Assembly: GCA_041861885.1 (NCBI GenBank)
Contig: JBGVUE010000001.1
Coordinates: 2,716,001 to 2,780,000 of the forward strand
Direction: 5' to 3'
Origin: Haloimpatiens sp. FM7315
GTDB lineage: Bacteria > Bacillota > Clostridia > Clostridiales > Clostridiaceae
DNA length: 64,000 bases
Shown here: positions 19,263 to 29,433 of the stretch, one piece after another
Numbering within the stretch: position 1 is the first letter of the stretch
How the letters are laid out: each line of letters begins with the position of its first letter
Notes under the pieces: generated by a model
Database searches by the model: none
The model's input: the letters and a program-made list of their open reading frames with translations, nothing else
What the model was told of the DNA's origin: nothing
Made by a program: the position numbers and the translations under genes

Positions 19263-22200
19263 TTAATTAAAACTCTGCTCTGTTCTTTCTATAATTTCAT
19301 CTTGTAGATCTTTATTTAAATTATTAAAGTAATCACTATACCCAGCAACACGAACTATTAAATCCTTGTAATTATCAGGATTTTTTTGTGCATCAAGTAA
19401 AATTGCTTTGTCAACTACATTAAACTGAATGTGATGACCATCTAATTTAAAATATCCTCTTACAAGGCTTGAAAGATTTTTTATTCCATCTTCACCTTCT
19501 AAAACTTTAGGCGTAAATTTCTGATTTAATAAGGTTCCACCAGTTTTCATGTGATCCATTTTTGCAGCTGATTTTACAACAGCAGTAGGACCTAATCTGT
19601 CAGCACCTTTTGAAGGGGATATACCCTCTGATAAAGGCTCTTTTGCCTTTCTTCCATCAGGTGATGCTCCCATAACCGAACCAAAGTAAACATGACAAGT
19701 AGTTGGAAGCATATCTATTCTATAGTGTCCACCTTTCATATTCTTTCTTCCTGTAACTTCCTCATAATAAGCCTCAAAAATACTTTGCATTATATCATCT
19801 GCATAATCATCATCATTGCCGTATTTAGGAGTTCTATTAGAAACAAGATTGTGTATAACTTCTTCATCTTTAAAATTCTCTTTTAAAGCTTTTAAAAGTT
19901 CTTCCATAGATATATTTTTCTTATCAAATACCTGATATTTTATAGCTGAGAAACTATCAGATATTGTGCCAATTCCAACTCCTTGAATATAGTTAGTATT
20001 ATATCTTGCACCGCCGCCATTATAGTCTCTGCCATTTTTAATGCAATCACTTACTATTATTGATAAGAATGGAGCTGGCATATAATCCATATATAGTTTT
20101 TCAATTACATTGTTTCCAATAACTTTTATGTCTATGAAATGATGAAGCTGCTTTTTAAAAGCTTCAAATAGTTCCTCATAAGATTTAAAGTTTTTAGAAT
20201 CTCCTGTTTCAATTCCAATTTGTTCTCCTGTTAAAGAATCTTTACCATTTAGTAAAGTTATCTCTAAAATCTTTGGAAGGTTTATATACCCTGTAAGTAT
20301 ATAAGCTTCTTTTCCGAAAGCTCCAGTTTCAACACATCCGCTAGTTCCACCGCACCTAGCATCTTCTATAGATTTTCCAGCTCTTAGCATTTCAGATACT
20401 ACTTCGTCTGCATTAAATATAGATGGCTGTCCCCAACCTTCTCTTATAATTTCACAAGCTCTATTTATAAATTTATCAGGATTTTTCTTACTTAATTGTA
20501 TATTAGAACTTGGCTGCAAAAGCCTCATATCGTCTATGACATCTAATACCAAATAAGTTACATCATTAACTCCATCTCTTCCATCCTTTGTAAGCCCACC
20601 ACTATTTATATTAGCAAAGTCTGTATAAGTTCCACTTTCAGCTAGGGTAATGCCTACTTTAGGTGGAGCTGGCTGGTTATTAAATTTAACCCAGAAACAT
20701 TCAAGTAATTCCTTTGCTTTTTCAGCATCAATACTTCCTTCCTCTACTTCCTTTTTATAAAAAGGATATAAATGCTGATCTAACCTTCCAGGATTAAAGG
20801 AATCCCAGGTATTAAGTTCAGATATTACGCCAATGTGTACAAACCAGTACATCTGTAAGGCCTCATAGAAATTCCTTGGAGCATTTTCAGGAACCCAGTT
20901 ACATATTTCTGATATTTTTAAAAGCTCTTTTTTTCTATTTTCATCCTGCTCCTTTTCTGCCATTGTAAAGGCAAGTTTAGAATATCTTTTTCCATAAGTT
21001 ATTAAGGCATCACAGCAAATTTTCATAGCTTCTAACTGATTTTTCTTGTCTAGAGCTTTTTCATCATTTATAAAATCTAAGTTTTCAATAGATTCTTCAA
21101 TTTCCTTTTTAAAATCTTTAAATCCCTTGTGATACATTTTATTATCAGCTACAGTATGACCTGGAGCTCTTTGTTCCATAAATTCTGTAAATATTCCAGC
21201 TTCATAGCATTGTTTCCACTCTTTTGTCATTCTTTCAAATATCCTGTGTCTCATAGATCTTTCTTCAAAGAAAGGTATTATTACATCCTTTTGAATCTTT
21301 TTAGCATCCTCACTTACCTTAAAAGAAATTTTGTCACGCTTATCCATTATTTCAAAATCCTCAATGCTATGGCAACAAAGTTCAGGATAAGTTGGTGTTG
21401 CAGCTGGCTTCTCTCCTCTTTCTCCTACTAATAATTCACCCTCATTTATACAAAGAGTTTTTTTCTCCATAATATTTTTAAAAGTTAAGGCTCTTAAAAT
21501 AGGTACTGGAACTTTTCCTAAATATTCACTATATGCCTCACTTACCAATTTAGCTCTTTCCATTGAAATACATGGTACAGCTTCTACGCTCTGCTGTCTT
21601 AATTTTTTTACTCTTTCATTCACTTTTTTACCCCCTATTTTGCAATTCAAACCATATTCTAAGAATAATTCTAGAATTTCTTTCATTTTTTCCTCAGAAG
21701 GTTCTTTAATATCACAAATTTTATATAAAAGCCCTGCTCTTTTATATTTATCCCTGCCATATTTATGGTAGGGTAGTAAATTAACTTTGCTTACATTTAG
21801 CTTACTTAAAAATTCAGCACTGTGTTTCAAATTCCAATCATCGTCATTTATTCCGGGTATAATAGGAATTCTTACAAATACATTTTTGTTCATACTAGAC
21901 AGAAGTTTTAGATTTTGTAAAATGACTTCATTAGATACCCCTGTATACTTCTTATGCTTTTCACTGTCCATAAACTTTAAATCATACAAAAACAAATCCG
22001 CCTTATTTGCTAGCTTTTCAAGTTTATCTTTCTTCACATACCCTGTTGTATCAATTGCTGTATGTATTCCTTTACTTCTACAGTTTTCGATTAATGAAAG
22101 CAAAAACTCATATTGACTTGAAGGCTCCCCTCCTGAGAATGTAACTCCTCCCTTTGATTCATCATAAAAAATTATATCTTTTTCTATTTCCTTCATAATT

Positions 22201-22529
22201 TCACTTACTGAATATTCTTTACCAGCTATTTCTCTAGCATTTTTTACACAAAAATCAATGCATTTGCCACATCCAGTACATTTATCCCTATCATTAATGA
22301 GTTTTCCTTCTTTTATTTCTATGGCACCCTCAGGACATTTTTTCACACAAGCACCACATAAACTGCATTTATCATCCCAGTATAAAAGTTCTTTTTTAAA
22401 ATTTTGACTTTCTGGATTATGACACCACCAACAATTCAAAGGACATCCCTTAAAAAATACTGTAGTACGTATACCAGGACCATCGTGAATAGAGTATTTT
22501 TGTATATTTATAACTCTTCCCCGAAGCAC
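19263..22529 (-). CDS. hypD: trans-4-hydroxy-L-proline dehydratase fused in frame, as read, to its radical-SAM activase
   Basis: As read this is one 1088-codon frame. Residues 1-302 are a glycyl-radical activating enzyme (HypE type): radical-SAM motif Cys29-x3-Cys33-x2-Cys36, two ferredoxin-like cluster motifs (CSLCGACVKKC, CTGCGKCIDFC) and GGVTFSGGEP. Residues 303-1088 are a complete HypD: thiyl-Cys and base motif GTSGCVETG (about residue 733) and glycyl radical loop RVAGYSDYFNNL near the C-terminus. HypD dehydrates trans-4-hydroxyproline to pyrroline-5-carboxylate, which proC next door reduces. The start is GTG 22529 with GGGAG upstream. The junction holds AGGGGGTAAAAAAGTG, an ideal ribosome site and start for a separate hypD at 21623. 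One more G would end hypE with TAA. The fusion is therefore probably a base-call artefact. Confidence 0.92.
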   Translation of the reverse strand: MLRGRVINIQKYSIHDGPGIRTTVFFKGCPLNCWWCHNPESQNFKKELLYWDDKCSLCGACVKKCPEGAIEIKEGKLINDRDKCTGCGKCIDFCVKNAREIAGKEYSVSEIMKEIEKDIIFYDESKGGVTFSGGEPSSQYEFLLSLIENCRSKGIHTAIDTTGYVKKDKLEKLANKADLFLYDLKFMDSEKHKKYTGVSNEVILQNLKLLSSMNKNVFVRIPIIPGINDDDWNLKHSAEFLSKLNVSKVNLLPYHKYGRDKYKRAGLLYKICDIKEPSEEKMKEILELFLEYGLNCKIGGKKVNERVKKLRQQSVEAVPCISMERAKLVSEAYSEYLGKVPVPILRALTFKNIMEKKTLCINEGELLVGERGEKPAATPTYPELCCHSIEDFEIMDKRDKISFKVSEDAKKIQKDVIIPFFEERSMRHRIFERMTKEWKQCYEAGIFTEFMEQRAPGHTVADNKMYHKGFKDFKKEIEESIENLDFINDEKALDKKNQLEAMKICCDALITYGKRYSKLAFTMAEKEQDENRKKELLKISEICNWVPENAPRNFYEALQMYWFVHIGVISELNTWDSFNPGRLDQHLYPFYKKEVEEGSIDAEKAKELLECFWVKFNNQPAPPKVGITLAESGTYTDFANINSGGLTKDGRDGVNDVTYLVLDVIDDMRLLQPSSNIQLSKKNPDKFINRACEIIREGWGQPSIFNADEVVSEMLRAGKSIEDARCGGTSGCVETGAFGKEAYILTGYINLPKILEITLLNGKDSLTGEQIGIETGDSKNFKSYEELFEAFKKQLHHFIDIKVIGNNVIEKLYMDYMPAPFLSIIVSDCIKNGRDYNGGGARYNTNYIQGVGIGTISDSFSAIKYQVFDKKNISMEELLKALKENFKDEEVIHNLVSNRTPKYGNDDDYADDIMQSIFEAYYEEVTGRKNMKGGHYRIDMLPTTCHVYFGSVMGASPDGRKAKEPLSEGISPSKGADRLGPTAVVKSAAKMDHMKTGGTLLNQKFTPKVLEGEDGIKNLSSLVRGYFKLDGHHIQFNVVDKAILLDAQKNPDNYKDLIVRVAGYSDYFNNLNKDLQDEIIERTEQSFN
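21621..21636 (-). promoter_or_regulatory. Internal ribosome site and GTG start of hypD
   Basis: AGGGGG (21636-21631), seven spacer bases and GTG (21623-21621) lie exactly at the domain boundary. The downstream reading begins with the HypD N-terminal sequence NERVKKLRQQS. This supports two separate genes in the real genome. Confidence 0.7.
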
Positions 22530-22559
22530 TTAACCATCTCCCTTTTATTACTTAGATTA

Positions 22560-23128
22560 TTACTTATGTTTAATATTAAAATGATTTGGAGTGTTTACTG
22601 CAAGTAGCTTAACTAATTTATTAGTGTAATTAGCCCAGTTATGAGGTACAGTAGAATCTATGTGCACACTATCTCCTGGATAAAGTTCATATTTTTCATT
22701 ATCTAAGAAAAGAGTCAATATTCCCTCTAAAACATAAACAAATTCTTCCCCTTCATGTCCATAATTTGTTACATTTTCATCTGTGCTACAAGGTAAAATC
22801 TGCACAAGTCTAGGAACCATTTTTTTATTTTCAAGATCATTTGTTAAGTGATAATTTATAAACTGTGAATTAACAACTTGAAATATTTCCTGCTGATAGC
22901 TTCTTAAAATACTGTTATTACTACTTTTAGGTATAGAAAAAAATAGGATAAATCAACTTCTAAAGCCTCAGCTATTTTTTCAAGAGAATCCACAGCTACA
23001 TTAGTAAGGCCTCTTTCTAGTTGAGACAAAAATCCTATAGATAAATTCACCTTTTCACTTAAATCCTTTAAGGTTAAGTTTTTTCCAACTCTTAATTCTT
23101 TTATTTTTCCTCCAATATCTATTGCCAT
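22560..23128 (-). pseudogene. XRE-family regulator with cupin domain, one frameshift
   Basis: Transcriptional regulator with an N-terminal helix-turn-helix (LTLKDLSEKVNLSIGFLSQLE) and a C-terminal cupin sensor domain (GHEGEEFVYVLEG ... YELYPGDSVHIDSTVPHNW). ATG 23128 follows GAGGAGGGAAAAT. The frame breaks at SYFF near 22935 in a T-run; one T restores about 188 residues. It is the first gene of the hyp operon and diverges from the AGCS symporter gene. A role as the local regulator, sensing a proline-type ligand, is inferred from position. Confidence 0.87.
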
Positions 23129-23577
23129 ATTTTCCCTCCTCACTATTTTTCATTTTTATGAAATTACGCAGCTTCTATATTTAAATTATACTATATATTT
23201 CTTTATTTAACCATAATAATCAAGCTTTTTTTCATAAATATAAATTATTTTTACAAAAGTGAAAAATGTTGAAAAATTAAAATAATTGTTACTTTATGTT
23301 TTATCATCCATAATATGATTTTTCAGAATATATATTCATTTGATATTAAATGTTATTTATGATACAATTTTAATCGACAATCTAAAAAGGCTAGTATTTT
23401 TAGACCTATCCGGAATATCCCTTTTAATCTCATTAAATCGTAATATTTATGCTTTTTCTTTAAATTAATCTTAAGATTTATTTTACACATAATTCAAATT
23501 AAAAAATTCAAGGAATTATTTCATTTAATTTCTTGCAAAATTATAATTATATCTATAAGAGAGGAGAAAACATACTT
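23129..23577. promoter_or_regulatory. Divergent control region of the hyp operon and symporter
   Basis: About 450 bases of very AT-rich DNA between divergent genes. A TACAAT box near 23362 could serve the symporter. It is expected to hold the regulator's operator, but no convincing palindrome stands out. I saw no glycine riboswitch. Confidence 0.4.
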
Positions 23578-24984
23578 ATGATTAAAATGTTACAAAGTTT
23601 TATTTCCTTTGCAAATAACATTCTTTGGTCCTATGTACTTATAGCTTTATTAATAATAATAGGCTTATATTTTACTTTCAAAAGTAAATTTGTTCAATTT
23701 AGATTTATAAAAGAAATGTTTACCTTACTTGGGGAAGGCGCAAGTAAATCCTTAACTTCAGGAGAAAAAAAGGTGTTTCTTCATTTCAAGCCTTTTGCAT
23801 TAGTACCGCTTCAAGAGTTGGTACTGGAAACTTAGCTGGAGTTGCAATTGCTATTGCTATGGGTGGTCCTGGTGCAGTATTTTGGATGTGGCTAATTGCC
23901 TTAATTGGTGCTGCTTCCAGTTTTGTGGAAAGTACTCTTGCTCAAATATACAAGGTAAAAGATGAAAATGGCTATAGAGGTGGCCCTGCTTATTATATGG
24001 AAAAAGCCTTGAAAAAAAGATGGATGGGCGTACTATTTTCCATATTAATTACTGTATGCTTTGGTCTTGTTTTCAATTCAGTTCAAGCAAATACAATATC
24101 TCTTGCATTTGAATCAGCTTTTGGCATTAATAAATTAACAGTAGGTATAGCTCTTGCCTTTGTTACTGCCATTATAATATTTGGTGGAGTAAAAAGAATT
24201 GCAAAAGTTGCGGAAGTGTTAGTTCCGGTAATGGCTATAGCTTACATCGCTGTTGCCCTATTTATTTTAATAAAAAATATATCAGAAGTACCTTCAATGT
24301 TTAGCTTGATTTTATCTCATGCCTTTGATTTTAAAGGAGTTTTAGGCGGAAGTATTGGTGCCGCCGTAATGATGGGAATAAAAGAGGGCTTTTCTCTAAC
24401 GAAGCTGGTATGGGAAGTGCTCCAAATGCAGCTGCAACTGCAGAAGTAACGCACCCAGTAAAACAAGGTTTTATCCAAACTCTAGGCGTATTTACAGATA
24501 CCATAATAATATGTAGTTGTACAGCTTTTATAATCTTACTTTCCGGTGCTCATACCACACCAAATCTTACAGGAATTGAGCTTACACAAAGGGCTCTAAG
24601 CTCCCATGTAGGTTCTTGGGGAAATGTATTTATAGCTGTATGCATTTTATTGTTTGCCTATAGCTCTATAATTGGAAACTACTACTATGGTGAAACAAAT
24701 ATAGAATTTATAAAAACAAGTAAAGCTTGGTTATTTATATACAGGGTTTTTGTTGTTGGAATGGTTATATTTGGTTCACTAACTCAAGTGCAAATAGTTT
24801 GGGATATGGCAGACTTATTTATGGGTCTAATGGCTTTAATTAATTTAATTGCAATATTCCAACTCGGAAACATCGCTTTTGCAGCATTAAAAGATTATGT
24901 TTCTCAAAAAAACAAGGAAAAGATCCTGTGTTTACAAAACATTCTATAGAAGGACTTACTGATATTGAATGTTGGGAAGATTAA
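23578..24984 (+). pseudogene. AGCS-family sodium:amino-acid symporter, three frameshifts
   Basis: Sodium-coupled alanine/glycine/proline-type symporter (DagA/AlsT family), with 10-11 membrane helices. Family signatures appear on both sides of the breaks: ISTASRVGTGNLAGVAIA, GGPGAVFWMWLIALIG, GIKRGLFSNEAGMGSAPNA and FAYSSIIGNYYYGE. Breaks lie in A-runs near 23770, 24385 and 24918; one A at each gives about 469 residues ending at TAA 24984. ATG 23578 follows AGAGGAG. Its position opposite the hydroxyproline operon suggests uptake of Gly, Ala, Pro or Hyp. The actual substrate is not shown by sequence. Confidence 0.88.
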
Positions 24985-25005
24985 TATAGTTTAATATTTT
25001 TAAAA

Positions 25006-25060
25006 AGGCTACGGCACTAAGGGGATTACTTATTTAGTAAATCCCATAGTACTGTAGCCT
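25006..25060. terminator. Terminator after the symporter
   Basis: The outer stem AGGCTAC/GTAGCCT and inner stem GGGATTACT/AGTAAATCCC-type pairing form a strong composite hairpin between convergent genes. Confidence 0.65.
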
Positions 25061-25097
25061 ATATTATTTTAATTTTAATGTAAATTGAAACAAAAAT

Positions 25098-25687
25098 TTA
25101 TTCTAGTATAAATTTTTGCATAGCCATTAAAGTCTTAACATCCATTTTTTTATCTGATTTTATAAGGCTTTTAGCTTCTTTTTTGATACCAATATAACTT
25201 CTATATCCTCATCCTCTTCTAAGTAATCCTTAGATGTATTTCCCTCACAAGTGCAGTATACCATGGCTACAGATTCATCTGTCATACCTGTAGATACATA
25301 AACCTTATCTTTTGAATTCTCATAATCTATCTTAACTAAGTCAAGACCTGTTTCCTCTTTTAGTTCCCTTTTAACTGTTTCGTGAAATTCTTCTCCAGAA
25401 TCCACAAGACCTGCTGGAAGCTCATATACATAATCATTTATAGGAATCCTAAATTGTTTAACTAAAACTAACTTATTTTCCTTTATATGCACTGGAACTA
25501 TTATAACTGCATCGATTTTATCTTCTTTTCCACTAAAAAATTTATCATTTAGATGTTCTAAACTCTTTCTTGAAGCTATAGACCAGTGTCTAGTATTTCC
25601 AACCTTATTTATGTACTCAGCATCATACAATTTTAGGTACTTTGTATCTTTTAATATTTTAATGTTCTTTACTTTTGGTTTACTCAT
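25098..25687 (-). pseudogene. NUDIX hydrolase, ADP-ribose pyrophosphatase-like, one frameshift
   Basis: Hydrolyses nucleoside diphosphates linked to another moiety. The Nudix box is complete (GLVDSGEEFHETVKRELKEETG) within residues 93-116, and the flanking VYELPAGL and fold are of the NudF/ADP-ribose type. The uninterrupted frame stops at 25160. One A in the run at SKKK near 25168 extends it with a helical tail (MDVKTLMAMQKFILE) to TAA 25098-25100, giving 196 residues. Monocistronic. Confidence 0.85.
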
Positions 25688-25960
25688 TACCTTTAAGCGA
25701 AAATAGACTTAACTAAAATCGCTAAACTCACTTCCTTTCTACAAATATAATTATATTGTTATCAATTTTAAAATAGTTATTAGAAAGCTTTTAAAAAGCA
25801 CAAGAAACTACTGTTCTTTCCTAGAAAGTTCATGTTAATATAAGCACAAAACCATATACTATATTATAACATTTATAATAAAATAGTTTAATATATTATT
25901 CCTAAACTCTACAAGCTACATAAATGATGTTTAATGGGTAATTTATATATTACTTGTAAA
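25688..25960. other. Intergenic region before the PTS operon end
   Basis: AT-rich spacer of about 270 bases upstream of the NUDIX gene. It should include that gene's promoter. No reading frame or structured element is convincing. Confidence 0.35.
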
Positions 25961-26006
25961 AAACAGGTTAAATAAAGCTTTATACTATGCTTTACTTAAC
26001 CTGTTT
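25961..26006 (-). terminator. Terminator of the beta-glucoside PTS operon
   Basis: AAACAGGTTAAATAAAGC pairs, with one mismatch, to GCTTTACTTAACCTGTTT. The structure lies 50 bases past the stop of the last operon gene. Confidence 0.7.
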
Positions 26007-26056
26007 ATAGTTTTTTTATTTTATACCCTATCTTTTACACTGTGTAAACACAAATT

Positions 26057-27366
26057 TTATTTTAATTCTGGAAAATACTTTTTGTTAGCCTCTATATAGT
26101 CATCTAATATTTTCTTAGCTACATGAGTAGATGGCACTAAGGGATTTAAAGTTAATGCTTTCAATGCTTTTTCGTAAGAGCCTTCAAGGGCTGCATCAAC
26201 AGTTAATTTTTCGTAGGCATTAACAACCTCCATTAATCCTTTTTGGAAAGTAGGTATTTTCCCTACAGAAATTGGCTCATATCCATGAGCGTTAATAACT
26301 GCAGTACACTCTACTATTGAATCACTGGAAAAATTAGATATAACCCCATTATTTGGGACATTAATTATAAATTTTTCATTGGAGTTATTAGCAATTGATG
26401 CTGCAATGTCTACAATAAAATCCCCATGAATTGTGTCTGTAAGAACATTGCCTTTAGCCGTTCCCTTTTTAACTCCTTCTTTACATAAATCAAAAGTTTC
26501 CTTTTCTCTGTGATCAATGCAATAATCTGCTCTTGTATAATTTGGGTCTTCCTCTTTAAACATCTCATCATGATAGTAATAATATTGAAGGTAACTTGTT
26601 GGAAGAGAATCTTTAAAGTGTCCTACAAACTGCCTTAACCTTTTAGCCGTTCTCTCCCAATAAGGATCAGTATAGGTTTTAGCTTCAAGACCTGTTTCTT
26701 TAATCATGTTTATAAGCAATGGTAACTTATCATTACCTTCTTTATCATACATATGAGTAAACCAGCCTAAATGATTTAGTCCAAAATAAGTATATTGAAA
26801 GTCTTCGGGCTCTCCCCTAACATATGAGCCATGTCTTTTTGCTGCCATGGTGGTACGTCACAAATACAAATGTTCTTAACTTCCGGAACTGCCCTTTTTA
26901 TAGCTTCTGCAACTATAGCCGTTGGATTACTGTAATTAATAATCCAAGCTTTAGGCGCATATTTCACTACGTCCTTTGCTATAGCAATCATTTGGGGTAT
27001 TTCTCTCATAGCAAATGCAAAACCTCCAGGTCCACAAGTTTCTTGACCAACTACTCCATATTTCATTGGAATTTTTTCATCAATACTTCTCATTTTAAGA
27101 CAACCTGACCTTATTTGTGCTAAAAGAAAATCCATTCCTTGAAAGGCTACTTTTCTATCTGTTGTTAGTACTAGTTCAACTTCTGGCGCCCTTTCTTTTA
27201 CTAAGATATCCATAAAGTCTCCAATTATATGAAGTCTCTTTTCATCATTATCAATTAAAGTTATTTTCTTTAAAGGTAACTTATTCCTTTTTTCCAAAAG
27301 GCTATTTACCACCCCTGGAGTGTATCCACTACCAGCTCCAATAATTGTAACACTGTACTTTTTCAT
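26057..27366 (-). pseudogene. GH4 6-phospho-beta-glucosidase, one frameshift
   Basis: NAD- and Mn-dependent family 4 glycosidase that splits phosphorylated beta-glucosides made by the PTS. The N-terminal Rossmann motif is TIIGAGSGYTPG. Other family motifs are INYSNPTAIVAEA, the CDVPP metal/substrate motif and YFGLNHLGW. A G-run near 26812 lost one base (HMLGGEPEDFQY restored), joining 26776-27366 and 26057-26848. The restored length of about 436 residues is normal. ATG 27366 follows AAGGAGGATG. It is the last gene of the IIB-IIC-IIA operon and supplies the hydrolysis step. Cellobiose or a related beta-glucoside is the likely substrate. Confidence 0.9.
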
Positions 27367-27552
27367 TTACATCCTCCTTAATAATTTTATATTAACTAGT
27401 TTTTAAATAGCTAATTTTTAAAAAACTATACCATAACACTTACTAAGGAGTGAGCAAAAGCTTCACTAGAAAATGATTTAAGTATAAATAAACTTTATCC
27501 GATATCTAGTCACTTTCTCACATATAAGAAGTGCATAGAAGACAAATTTATA

Positions 27553-27866
27553 TTATTTATCTAATTTTTCAAATATACCTATTAATTCGCTTACTAATGA
27601 ATGAGCAAAAGATGCGCTAGAATAATGATCTTCAGCATGAACTACTAAAAAATTTGCAGCTTCATTCCCATTATTTATTGCGGAATTTAATATTTCCATA
27701 TGAACTTTTGATGCTTCATTAAGTTTTTTGAAGCTTCTTTAAGCAAATCCTTAGCAGCTTCATAATTACCCTCTTTTACCTTCTTCAATGAATACATTAC
27801 ATCACTTTTAGCATCCCCTGCCTGAGATATTATTCCAAATACTTGTTTTTCTAGTTCTTCATTCAT
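27553..27866 (-). pseudogene. PTS lactose/cellobiose-family IIA component, one frameshift
   Basis: Cytosolic phosphocarrier taking phosphate from HPr and passing it to IIB. The helical N-terminus (ISQAGDAKSDVMYSLKKVKEG) is followed, after an A-run break near 27722, by the active-site motif VVHAEDHY in the other frame. One A restores about 104 residues, the family length. ATG 27866 is preferred for its AAAGGGA site, though the frame is open from ATG 27884. It sits 42 bases from IIC. Confidence 0.85.
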
Positions 27867-27908
27867 CTTATTCATCCCTTTCATGCTTTTATTAAAAACT
27901 ATTCAAAT

Positions 27909-29218
27909 TTAAAAATCAAAATCATCATCACTAACTGATTCCACTACTTCTTTTTCTTTTAATAGCTCTTCTCTTTCCATCATTTTAAAGAAAGGATAGT
28001 ATATAACTGTCATTATTATAATATTTAATAAGACAACTACAACAGCTTTCCAATCAAGAGTAAGTAAAAATGCCCCTACTCCTGGTGGCATAAATCCAGG
28101 TGGTTCCATAATGGGTTTTGCAACTAATCCAGAAGATAATGCTAAAAAGTCCATTACTCCTACAATTATTGGTCCAAACACAAAAGGTATGAACATAAAT
28201 GGATTCATGACTATTGGTGTACCAAATATTACTGGCTCATTGATACCAAAAATAGATGGTATTATAGCTACCTTACCCATACTTTTTAAACTTTTGGATT
28301 TACTTAAAATCATAAGTATAACTAAACCTAAGGTTATACCTGAACCTGTTACCTGAAGGAAACTATAGTAAAATCCTACTGTAAAGATATGAAGTGGTGC
28401 TTTTCCTGCTGCAATTCTTGTAGCATTGGCTGCCATGTAATTTGCAGCTATAGGCATCCAGATACTTGAAGTTATTGCAGCTCCATGAAGTCCAAAGAAC
28501 CATAAAAGCTGAGTAACAAGTAGTATTACTATTACTGCTGTAACACTATCAAGGCAGTTAATAGCTGGGGCAAGTACTGTCATAACTAATTTAGGAAAAG
28601 GTTCTCCTGTTACATTAGTAATAATAGTTGAAAAAGCTGTAAATAAAATAATACAAACTATCATTGGTAATAGGTTATTAAAGCTTTTGCTAACTATAGA
28701 AGGTACTTCTTTTGGCAATCTAAATACCAAATTCTTTTTATTCATAAACCTTGTTATTTCTACTACTAAAAGCCCAACTATAATACTTACAAATAAACCT
28801 TGGGCATCTAAGTATCCTGTTTTAATTGCTCCATCTTCTACCTGGGCACACAATATAAACTGTATAATAACTGAAGTTATAGCAATTTCCGTGGCATTTA
28901 AATTGTATTTTTTAGCCAAAGAATATGCTATAAAAAAAGCAGCATAAAGGGATATAATTCCTGTTGTAAAATTAAATGGGAACAAAAAATAGCTAAATTA
29001 TTGCCAATGAAATCCTTTACTGCTCCACTTGGAATCATGTTCTTTAAAGCTATGAAAAGAAGACTTATAGACCCAACTATAAATATTGGAACTATACTCA
29101 TCATACCTTCTTTAACTGCTTGAAGGTGAACTTGTTTCTCTACCTTTTCCGCTATTGGCACTAAATACTTTTTCAGAGTTTCTTGAAACCCACCACTTTT
29201 GTTTTTCATAATTTTCAA
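27909..29218 (-). pseudogene. PTS lactose/cellobiose-family IIC permease, one frameshift
   Basis: Membrane channel of the sugar PTS (CelB type), about 10 helices. The N-terminal segment (VEKQVHLQAVKEGMMSIVPIF) is in 28928-29218; the rest, with GINEPVIFGTPIVMNPFMFIP, is in 27909-28985. A T-run near 28986 (NLAIF) lost one base. Restored length is about 435 residues. The C-terminus is acidic (SVSDDDFDF). ATG 29218 has an AAAAGGAG site. Confidence 0.9.
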
Positions 29219-29312
29219 CTCCTTTTTTCATTTTTAACCTTATCTTTTAATAAAAAAACTTAACAAGTATAAATGTTTTATATAAAGTGGATTAAAGCTC
29301 TAAAATATAAAA

Positions 29313-29385
29313 AAATCCCTAATCTAAAATTATATAAATATAAAATGAACATTAATTGAGGAAATCAAAGTTTGATTAGGGATTT
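29313..29385 (-). terminator. Intra-operon terminator/attenuator
   Basis: On the minus strand AAATCCCTAATC pairs with GATTAGGGATTT across a ~49-base loop, followed by seven T. It lies between the RarA-C-like gene and IIC, so expression of IIC-IIA-GH4 may be attenuated or have its own promoter. Confidence 0.6.
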
Positions 29386-29433
29386 TATATCAGTTTAAAA
29401 CTAAGTTAAAATTAAATATTAAATCTGCTTAAA

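Noticed and set aside
23340..23577. Possible glycine riboswitch upstream of the AGCS symporter
   Set aside because: No tandem aptamer-like conserved core was found, only an AT-rich stretch with a plausible -10 box.
26776..26848. Separate start of a second GH4 gene at 26848
   Set aside because: The first ~12 residues of that frame are an out-of-frame reading of the upstream half; both parts belong to one glycosidase with a lost G.
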